Part shown: one piece after another, positions 1-5,669 of the stretch | How the letters are laid out: every line of letters begins with the position of its first letter | Numbering within the stretch: the first letter of the stretch is position 1 | Source: Prevotella sp. | GTDB lineage: Bacteria; Bacteroidota; Bacteroidia; Bacteroidales; Bacteroidaceae | DNA: 64,000 nucleotides | Assembly: GCA_021636625.1 (NCBI GenBank) | Contig: JAJWLX010000008.1 | Span: 1 to 64,000, forward strand | Reading direction: 5' to 3' | The notes under the pieces: generated by a model | Databases searched by the model: none | What the model saw: only the letters and a program-made list of their open reading frames with translations | What the model was told of the DNA's origin: nothing | Made by a program: the position numbers and the translations under genes

Positions 1-200
1 ATAAAAATACTCTTGCAATCTACAAGATGCTCGGCCAAATACTTCTCCATCTGAGTCAAATTCAGACAAACAACAGCCTTCAGCTTGTTAATAGTAACAA
101 TCTGCGTATAATTGCCATCTCCTTCGAAATAAACAATTTTGGAAACATCTAATCTTAAGAGTTCCGTCTTTGTATTGAATACGATAAATTGACTATCCAT
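1..200 (-). CDS. LytTR-type DNA-binding protein (3' end outside window)
   Basis: This reading frame runs off the left edge, so only the first 66 residues are visible. The segment IVYFEGDGNYTQIV followed by a conserved hydrophobic strand and LNLTQMEKYL is typical of a LytTR DNA-binding domain. The domain begins almost at the N-terminus, with no receiver domain ahead of it, so this is probably one of the short stand-alone LytTR proteins common in Prevotella. Such proteins bind DNA through paired short repeats. The start ATG overlaps the stop of an 18-codon ORF, which suggests translational coupling, and a terminator-like hairpin lies upstream. The target genes are unknown. Confidence 0.8.
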   Translation of the reverse strand, partial: MDSQFIVFNTKTELLRLDVSKIVYFEGDGNYTQIVTINKLKAVVCLNLTQMEKYLAEHLVDCKSIF

Positions 201-249
201 ATTTACCATTTACATCGCCGACTTGTTCCCAGAAGTAGCCATCGGTCAT
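193..249 (-). CDS. 18-aa leader ORF overlapping the LytTR start
   Basis: The ORF begins MTDGYFWEQVGD and its TAG stop overlaps the ATG of the LytTR gene. It starts about 19 nt after the terminator-like hairpin. The Shine-Dalgarno signal is weak. It may couple translation to the regulator or be chance; no homology is recognised. Confidence 0.3.
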   Translation of the reverse strand: MTDGYFWEQVGDVNGKYG

Positions 250-262
250 TAAGTTTTCAATG

Positions 263-343
263 AAAAAGCGTGGGACTATTGCTTATTACCGGATAGAGGT
301 TGTGGAAGGACCCGTCAGCAAGTAATAATGCAATAGCCCACGC
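263..343 (-). terminator. Terminator/attenuator-like hairpin before the LytTR gene
   Basis: Read on the minus strand, a 22-nt arm at 343-322 pairs with 289-268 with two single-base bulges. The loop is 32 nt and the stem is followed by TTTTT. This has the form of an intrinsic terminator. It lies within the leader between the promoter at 534-565 and the LytTR start, so it could be an attenuator. The left arm is wholly inside the reading frame at 315-407. Confidence 0.6.
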
Positions 344-407
344 CATAGAGTATATTAACATCTTCTTCCATAGAGAAAAAGATACAATAATCCTTAGACG
401 TGAGCAT
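315..407 (-). CDS. 30-aa leader ORF covering the left arm of the hairpin
   Basis: This ORF starts MLTSKDYCIFFSMEED and ends in a Tyr/Cys/Ile-rich stretch (GYCIITC). Its ATG overlaps the TGA of the preceding 29-aa ORF (TGATG), and its stop lies in the loop of the terminator-like hairpin. A ribosome reading it would melt the left arm. That is the geometry of a leader peptide, but coding is inferred from arrangement only. Confidence 0.35.
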   Translation of the reverse strand: MLTSKDYCIFFSMEEDVNILYGVGYCIITC

Positions 408-496
408 CATTGCCTATTTATCGTTAGCAGACTTTGAAACTTCCACATTTCTATCGCAAGATAACGTTCAATACGCTCATTCATTTGAGTATTCAT
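407..496 (-). CDS. 29-aa first leader ORF
   Basis: The ORF starts MNTQMNERIERYLAIEMW, about 38 nt downstream of a good minus-strand promoter, with a purine-rich stretch (GGAAAAGAA) upstream. Its stop overlaps the next start by one base. It has no recognised homolog. It could be part of a regulatory leader or a relic of a longer gene. Confidence 0.35.
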   Translation of the reverse strand: MNTQMNERIERYLAIEMWKFQSLLTINRQ

Positions 497-533
497 CGCA
501 GCCGTTCTTTTCCGTCTGCTCCAACTCTGCCCG

Positions 534-565
534 CAAAAGTAAGCAATATTCTTGATACTGCCAAA
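534..565 (-). promoter_or_regulatory. Promoter of the LytTR transcription unit
   Basis: On the minus strand TTTG (565-562) and TACTTTTG (541-534) are separated by 20 bp, close to the Bacteroidetes housekeeping consensus TTTG-N19-TAnnTTTG. The expected start lies near 527, giving a leader of about 330 nt before the LytTR ATG. Confidence 0.6.
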
Positions 566-615
566 CTTTTAGCCACTTTTTTTTTCTAAAATGCTCTATT
601 TTTCAGAAAAGGATA

Positions 616-692
616 AGAAAAAGGCATCGGATGCCGCCACTGCCGAAAAGATAAAACTTCCACATTCCTATTCCATGACAGCTCCGATGCCT
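616..692 (-). terminator. Possible terminator after the small secreted protein
   Basis: On the minus strand the arm at 691-684 pairs with GGCATCGG at 630-623 across a loop of about 50 nt, followed by TTTTTC. It lies just past the stop at 730. The long loop makes it weaker than usual. Confidence 0.4.
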
Positions 693-729
693 ATATAATA
701 CCTAAAACTTTCCTATCTTCCTTTTCCGT

Positions 730-1071
730 TTAGTTCTTCACCACCGTTCCCTTTCCGGCATTCAACGTAAAATTACCAAGGGATGTCTTGACTTTATAAA
801 TGCCATTCTTCGATGATACCAGCTTCGCCGACATTCCCATAAAGCTGACGCCGCCGTCCTTCTTCTCTATGGTGTACTTTCCGAAAGGAGTAGCTACGGT
901 GATGTGGTGCTTGGTGTTTTCAACTACACCATACACTGTACCGGATGGAGCCTGCTTTACCTGCTCGGCTACACTCTTTACGGCATTTGCCACATCGGTG
1001 TTGTTACTCTTTGCAAAACTGGTTGTGGTGGCAGCTACTACCAGCATCAACGAAATCATAATCTTCTTCAT
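730..1071 (-). CDS. Small secreted protein of unknown function
   Basis: This 113-residue protein has a clear Sec signal peptide (MKKIMISLMLVVAATTTSFA, cleaved near residue 20). The rest is Lys-, Val- and Gly-rich and appears to consist of short beta strands; TPFGKYTIEKKDGG and TSLGNFTLNAGKG look like two related strand-turn units. There is no cysteine, no lipobox and no catalytic motif that I recognise. It is probably periplasmic or surface exposed. It has its own near-consensus promoter about 75 nt upstream and is transcribed alone. Confidence 0.75.
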   Translation of the reverse strand: MKKIMISLMLVVAATTTSFAKSNNTDVANAVKSVAEQVKQAPSGTVYGVVENTKHHITVATPFGKYTIEKKDGGVSFMGMSAKLVSSKNGIYKVKTSLGNFTLNAGKGTVVKN

Positions 1072-1154
1072 ACCTTATTATATATTAAAAGGGTTATACT
1101 TCATTTTCCTCGTTTCACGAATCATTCTCTTCTATCGCTTCCCGATTACGAGCG

Positions 1155-1186
1155 CAAAAGTAAGAAGATTATTTCTATCAGCCAAA
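1155..1186 (-). promoter_or_regulatory. Promoter of the small secreted protein
   Basis: On the minus strand TTTG at 1186-1183 and TACTTTTG at 1162-1155 are separated by 20 bp. The leader to the ATG at 1071 is about 75 nt. Confidence 0.6.
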
Positions 1187-1269
1187 TATCTAAACCTACC
1201 TTGTATGAAATGTCATTCTGTATGTACCAAATGACAAAGAGGAGGCATCATAAGTCTAAATTACAGTTG

Positions 1270-1357
1270 GCGCATAACAGTTGACCTACGCATGCACATC
1301 ACCTGTTGTGCAAGCGCATATCAGCTGCTATGCAAGCGCACAACAGCTGTTGTGCGA
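1270..1357. repeat. Array of four 22-bp palindromic units
   Basis: Four units of exactly 22 bp begin at 1270, 1292, 1314 and 1336. They share the pattern GCGCAnAnCAGnTG. The last contains a perfect 20-bp palindrome at 1337-1356 (CGCACAACAG and its complement). The array is intergenic with no coding potential. Confidence 0.7.
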
Positions 1358-1387
1358 CCGGAGATACTAACTAACTCAAAAACATAT

Positions 1388-1453
1388 ACTATCTTTTCTA
1401 ACAACTTATACTATGTTTTCCAACAACATATCAGTAACATTCCAACAAACAAA
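1388..1453. repeat. Second 22-bp-period array, different sequence
   Basis: Three units of exactly 22 bp start at 1388, 1410 and 1432, with the pattern ACTATnTTTTCnAACAACnTAT decaying in the third. The sequence differs from the array just upstream but the period is the same. Confidence 0.6.
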
Positions 1454-1470
1454 AAAGGGTGAATCATTAA

Positions 1471-1486
1471 CTTATGACACACCCTC
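1471..1486 (-). mobile_element. Possible insertion-sequence end remnant
   Basis: The minus strand reads GAGGGTGTGTCATAAG here, and an identical 16-mer occurs at 52850-52865. The form resembles terminal inverted repeats of Bacteroidetes insertion sequences such as IS1182-like elements, from memory only. No transposase is adjacent. Confidence 0.3.
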
Positions 1487-1755
1487 TTTGCTAAAATCAG
1501 ACGCACAATTGAGCTTACCTTATAATATTATACTCAAACTCATAATCCCCATTCTTCAGCCATTCGGGAACATCTTCCCCATTTTCCATAAGGCCTTATT
1601 CCTCCTTTTTTAGTTCAAATTAAAATTGCAAAAATACCTCCCGTCAATATTTATAACCAAAATTCATATACCTACAAGTTGGGAATCTAGCGATAAAAAC
1701 AAGGGGAATGAGAGGCTGGAAATCCTTGTTTTCTGCTCTATATTAAGAACAAGAC

Positions 1756-1865
1756 CTATAGTTGTACGACTATAAAGTTACAGTTGTACGACTATACATG
1801 CTATGGTTGTACAACTGTAGAGTTATGGTTGTACAACTATAGGGGTTATAGTCGTACAACTATAG
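1756..1865. repeat. Array of five palindromic units, 22-23 bp period
   Basis: The cores GTTGTACGAC, GTTGTACGAC, GTTGTACAAC, GTTGTACAAC and GTCGTACAAC start at 1761, 1783, 1806, 1828 and 1851. Each is flanked by TATAG/CTATA-like arms, so each unit is nearly self-complementary. Together with the arrays at 1270-1453 it fills the 995-bp gap at 1072-2066; I see no gene there. Confidence 0.75.
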
Positions 1866-2066
1866 ATTTTTCTCAACGGCATCATCTTGTCAATAAATCA
1901 CAAATACCTGACTATCAATAAGTTTCTATTTTTCTTCATATTTGTGATATTCTCAAAGAAACAATAAGCGTCTGAAAATACGAGAATCTCAGGCAAGCTA
2001 ATGTAAAGAAGATTCATTCTTAACAAAGCCACATCACTACATCTTCGGGTAATTCTTGCAAATTAT

Positions 2067-3653
2067 CTACTTCATTTTCCACCCATCAATGGTTCCCGTC
2101 TTCGACGAGAAGTTGCAGCCTATCTGATAAATCTTTCTGCCATCTGCTGCATATTCCCTGGCATAGCCCATATCCTCTATCTGCTTCAGGGCTTCTTCAG
2201 CCGAACCATCACGCTTGAATTCGAAGATGTAGATATAGTTCGGAGTCTCAACCACACAATCTACCCTACCTTCGCTTTGTTGCTTTTCGATGAAGACCGT
2301 GAAACAGCTGATCATTCGCAATACGAGATAGAAGGTGTATTGAAAATAACGTTCCTTCTCGCGCTCATCGTCCTTACGACGCTGGTTATAAGGAATGCTG
2401 GCAAAGAAGGAAGTCATCAGATTCTCCAACTGACAGCAATCTCCCTTCGACATCACATCTACTACCTGAATGACCCAGGCATCCGTTGACTTCGCAGGCT
2501 TCAGATAGCTGGAAGCTACCAACGTCAAGAATCCGCTCCTCACTTCATCATTCGGGAAATCCAGGAGATAGGAATCGGTATCCATATTCCAGTCCTTAAT
2601 GGTAAGATAACCGCTCTGATAAATCATAGGCAATGGTGCTTCCACATCCGCCTTATAATCGATGAAACTACTCGTAGGATAAAACCTGTTCACCATCTCG
2701 TTGATGTTCTCATCAAAATGAGACAACAAGCGAACAAGATAGGTTGGCGAACCGGTGCGGAACCAATAATCCGCCAGAATCTTCTTGCTCAAAGCATTTA
2801 AGATGCTGAAAGGATTATAGATATCAAGCATGTTAGGACTGAAGTGATAACCGTCAAACTTCCTCTTCAGTTTGTATTTCATTCCTTCCTCTGTGGTTTT
2901 ATATCTCACGGCCATCGCCTTGATTTGTTCATCAAAGGTAGAATACAATTCATCTTCCGTAATGCCACAAAGTGCCTCGTAATGCTCATCCATACTGATG
3001 TCGTTAGGCTGATTGAAACCACTGAACACGCTCACTTGTGAGAACTTGGTGACACCCGTGAGCAAGACAAACTGTAGATTAGCATCGGCAGCCTTGAAGA
3101 CACTGTAGAAACCTTTCAAAACCTCACGATTCCAATCTTCTAACAACCGTTCTTCACCCTTTATTGATGTTTTGATTTGTGTATCAAGCACATCCAATAT
3201 TGGCTTATCATACTCATCAATTAAAACCACGGCACGAAGTCCTGTTCTCTCATGAGCAGCTTTCAATACATATTCAAAACGGCCTCCTAAGGAATCCCTG
3301 AAAGGACTTTTACCATATATCATCTCTTGCGATGCAACAAAGTTTTCTAATATGACCTCAAGTTCTCCAGGATTAGTGAAATTATTACCATTAAAGTCAA
3401 GATGAAACACAGGATATTGCTTCCACTCCTTCTCCAGCTTGTCGATGGCAAGTCCCTTGAACAACTCCTTTTTCCCCTCGAAATAGCATTTCAAGGTAGA
3501 TACGAGCAACGACTTTCCAAATCGTCGTGGACGACTCAGAAAGTAAATTGTTCCATTATGAACCAAATCATAGACCAAGCCTGTCTTATCCAGATAAACA
3601 TAGCCATCTTCTATGATTTTCTCAAAGTCTTGTATACCGATAGGATATTTCAT
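2067..3653 (-). CDS. AAA-ATPase-like / PD-(D/E)XK nuclease-like protein
   Basis: This 528-residue cytoplasmic protein matches the Bacteroidetes family with an N-terminal AAA-ATPase-like domain (PF09820 type) and a C-terminal DUF1703 nuclease-like domain. PIGIQDFEKIIEDGYVYLDKT is its usual opening. RPRRFGKSLL (near residue 41) is the phosphate-binding loop, and VVLIDEYDKP (near 141) is Walker B. In the last 70 residues GRVDCVVET followed by FEFKRDG fits the D...ExK nuclease core. The family is often present in many copies per genome and its role is unsettled, with mobile-element and defence roles proposed. It is monocistronic with a perfect-consensus promoter. Confidence 0.88.
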   Translation of the reverse strand: MKYPIGIQDFEKIIEDGYVYLDKTGLVYDLVHNGTIYFLSRPRRFGKSLLVSTLKCYFEGKKELFKGLAIDKLEKEWKQYPVFHLDFNGNNFTNPGELEVILENFVASQEMIYGKSPFRDSLGGRFEYVLKAAHERTGLRAVVLIDEYDKPILDVLDTQIKTSIKGEERLLEDWNREVLKGFYSVFKAADANLQFVLLTGVTKFSQVSVFSGFNQPNDISMDEHYEALCGITEDELYSTFDEQIKAMAVRYKTTEEGMKYKLKRKFDGYHFSPNMLDIYNPFSILNALSKKILADYWFRTGSPTYLVRLLSHFDENINEMVNRFYPTSSFIDYKADVEAPLPMIYQSGYLTIKDWNMDTDSYLLDFPNDEVRSGFLTLVASSYLKPAKSTDAWVIQVVDVMSKGDCCQLENLMTSFFASIPYNQRRKDDEREKERYFQYTFYLVLRMISCFTVFIEKQQSEGRVDCVVETPNYIYIFEFKRDGSAEEALKQIEDMGYAREYAADGRKIYQIGCNFSSKTGTIDGWKMK

Positions 3654-3679
3654 ATTGCTGCCGTTTTAAATTCTTTCGG

Positions 3680-3710
3680 CAAAGTTACAAAAAATAATGA
3701 TACAAGCAAA
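3680..3710 (-). promoter_or_regulatory. Consensus promoter of the AAA-ATPase-like gene
   Basis: On the minus strand TTTG (3710-3707), a 19-bp spacer and TAACTTTG (3687-3680) match the Bacteroidetes consensus exactly. Confidence 0.7.
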
Positions 3711-3755
3711 GGAATAGCCCGAAAAAAAATAGCGAGACCGAAAAAGTTCAACTGA

Positions 3756-3808
3756 GAAAAAACGAAAAGGCAGCTGCTGGCATCCTTCTAATGCCAACAA
3801 CTGCCTTT
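3756..3808 (-). terminator. Intrinsic terminator of the micro-ORF unit
   Basis: On the minus strand the arm at 3808-3791 (AAAGGCAGTTGTTGGCAT) pairs with 3783-3766 over a 7-nt loop, followed by a T-rich run. It closes the transcription unit of the two micro-ORFs. Confidence 0.75.
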
Positions 3809-3867
3809 CCTTTATTTATCTATGCAACTACTGTTTAAATTCTCTCAAATTGAAAGAAGAACGGCTG

Positions 3868-3954
3868 TTAAGCGAAGTTCTTCATATTAGTTCTTGCGCC
3901 ATACTCAGCGCATCCAGCAACGATCATTGCCAAAATCATACCTAATACCATCAT
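3868..3954 (-). CDS. 28-aa hydrophobic micro-protein (second of pair)
   Basis: The ORF begins MMVLGMILAMIVAGCAE, a hydrophobic stretch ending in a lipobox-like VAGC, followed by a short polar tail. It is preceded by GAAAGGATAAAAGTT, a good ribosome-binding site 8 nt from the ATG. It has the same opening (MMVL-x-M-x-LA) and the same upstream GAAAGGATAA as the micro-ORF at 4052-4141, so the two look like tandem duplicates. It lies between a promoter and a strong terminator with no other gene. It could be a membrane micropeptide or the hydrophobic toxin of a small system; this is inference only. The lack of a basic residue at the N-terminus argues against an ordinary signal peptide. Confidence 0.55.
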   Translation of the reverse strand: MMVLGMILAMIVAGCAEYGARTNMKNFA

Positions 3955-4051
3955 AACTTTTATCCTTTCTCTATATATCTGTTATCCTAATCTTTACCTT
4001 AATTTCGAATCAACTTCCTGGAAGCATCCGGAGATGCCTCTCAAGGTTTGA

Positions 4052-4141
4052 TTACTTGCCGAGGCTAATCTTCTTGTTGACATTTACAACCTCTGCAAAA
4101 AGGGCAGCTACAACTGCCAGTGTCATTACTAATACCATCAT
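4052..4141 (-). CDS. 29-aa hydrophobic micro-protein (first of pair)
   Basis: The ORF begins MMVLVMTLAVVAALFAEVV and continues with a basic tail (NVNKKISLGK). It is long enough for one membrane-spanning helix with the tail on the other side. The ribosome-binding site GAAAGGATAA matches that of its neighbour at 3868-3954. A -7 box (TACCTTTG) lies 52 nt upstream. The pairing, equal length and shared leader make coding more likely than chance, but no homolog is recognised. Confidence 0.55.
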   Translation of the reverse strand: MMVLVMTLAVVAALFAEVVNVNKKISLGK

Positions 4142-4192
4142 AATAGTTATCCTTTCTTTACTTTAATTATTCGTTATCTATCTTTTCGAGTG

Positions 4193-4200
4193 CAAAGGTA
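4193..4200 (-). promoter_or_regulatory. -7 box of the micro-ORF unit
   Basis: The minus strand reads TACCTTTG, matching TAnnTTTG. The -33 region (TTGTG near 4225-4221) is only a partial match. Confidence 0.45.
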
Positions 4201-4322
4201 ATGCCTTTTTGTGTACGCACACAATGTTTTTGAAAAAAACTTCAAAAAAAGGCCGTTTTCTTGATTTTCATCAAATTCTGTCATAGGAAACAGGGCAAAA
4301 TGACATGTCAATCCAGGTTTTC

Positions 4323-5474
4323 TCAATCTTTAGAACACTCGTATTTACGATGAAACACCAGGAGACAGAAGGCTCCAGCCAATGCCATCGGTACACCGAT
4401 GAGCGCAGGGTAATTATATCCCAATCCCATCGCCACGGGGATTCCGCCCAAGAAGGCTCCAAGGGCATTGCCCAGATTGAAGGCTGCCTGAATGCAGCAA
4501 CCACCCAGCATTTCACCACCCTCGCTGTGCTTCACAATGAGAAACTGCTCTGGCGAACCTATACCAAAAAGGCAGGCACAACTGATAAACATCATCGCTG
4601 CCGATACCCAACCGATATGCGACAGAAAGAAGGTAGCCAGCAAGGCTGCGGCAGCCAGAAACTGCAGATAGCAGGTAAAGCGACCCGGCTTGAACCTGTC
4701 TGCCAGCAAGGCACTCACCTGGTTTCCTACCACCATTCCCAGACCGGCAAGAATCATCAGCACAGAAATACTTGCCGCATGGAAACCGCCATTCATCTGC
4801 AAAAGCGGAGAAATGTAACTGAACCAGCAGAGAATACCGCCGTTGCCCAGGAAAGTAGCAGCGATGATAAGCCAGGGAGCCAGATGGCGCATAAACCGGA
4901 ACTGCGCCTTCATACCCTTGTTAGGCAGAGCCTCTACATCAGGAACCCACTTGTAAATCATATAGAGCGTGATGACGCCCAACGCCACCGATATGAGAAA
5001 AGGCACTCGCCAGGAGATGGTATGACTCAGGAAGGTGCCCAGCGGAACACCCAGCAGATTGGCAAACGGCATACCGGCACACATCATCGCCACCGCCTTG
5101 GTACCTTTTCCCTCCTTTGCCATCTTCACCGCCACGATGGTAGCCGTACCGAAATAGGCACCATGAGGAAGTCCCTGGATGAACCGGGCACAAAGCAGAA
5201 GCCCGTAACTAGGGGCTATCGTAGCGATGATGGCTCCCAGAATCACCAGTGAAGTAAGAAACAAGAGTATATTCTTGGGGCGATACTTATGCATCAATAT
5301 CAGCGAGAAAGCACCGGCGCATACACCCAGTGCATAGATAGAAATGAGATGACCAGCCTGAGGGATGGACACATTCATGTTGTGCGCCACATCGGTGAGA
5401 ATTCCCTCAATAATAAATTCTGCGATGCCCAGGGTAAATGTACCTAAGGCGAGTGCAAACAATCCTTTTTTCAT
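4323..5474 (-). CDS. MFS transporter, sugar-efflux (AraJ) type
   Basis: This 383-residue inner-membrane protein has the 12 hydrophobic segments of the major facilitator superfamily, DHA1 drug-proton antiporter branch. The opening LGTFTLGIAEFIIEGILTDVA and the loop HKYRPKN after helix 2 resemble AraJ/YdhP-type exporters, which have been linked to efflux of arabinose and other sugars or of drugs. The substrate cannot be read from sequence. The gene is alone and divergent from the cation antiporter; a -7 box (TAATTTTG, minus strand) lies at 5528-5521. Confidence 0.85.
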   Translation of the reverse strand: MKKGLFALALGTFTLGIAEFIIEGILTDVAHNMNVSIPQAGHLISIYALGVCAGAFSLILMHKYRPKNILLFLTSLVILGAIIATIAPSYGLLLCARFIQGLPHGAYFGTATIVAVKMAKEGKGTKAVAMMCAGMPFANLLGVPLGTFLSHTISWRVPFLISVALGVITLYMIYKWVPDVEALPNKGMKAQFRFMRHLAPWLIIAATFLGNGGILCWFSYISPLLQMNGGFHAASISVLMILAGLGMVVGNQVSALLADRFKPGRFTCYLQFLAAAALLATFFLSHIGWVSAAMMFISCACLFGIGSPEQFLIVKHSEGGEMLGGCCIQAAFNLGNALGAFLGGIPVAMGLGYNYPALIGVPMALAGAFCLLVFHRKYECSKD

Positions 5475-5568
5475 ACGTTAATTATCCTTATCTTTTTATC
5501 CTAAGTTTGTTTTCAGGGTGCAAAATTACAAAAATCTCTACACATATAAATGATAAGGGGGCAAAAAC

Positions 5569-5599
5569 TTTGCCCTTTCAAGATTTATTAGTAATTTTG
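5569..5599 (+). promoter_or_regulatory. Consensus promoter of the cation antiporter
   Basis: TTTG at 5569-5572, a 19-bp spacer and TAATTTTG at 5592-5599 match the consensus exactly. The -33 lies inside a small inverted repeat (GGGCAAA...TTTGCCC, 5559-5575), a possible operator. Confidence 0.7.
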
Positions 5600-5669
5600 C
5601 ACTCAAAAATAAAAAGAAGAGGGATGAAGCGGATGCAGAATCCCTCTTTCATCATCAACAATAAGTAGA

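Noticed and set aside
1413..1613. Plus-strand frame of 66 codons
   Set aside because: It begins inside the 22-bp repeat array, spans the possible insertion-sequence end and has no ribosome-binding site or domain.
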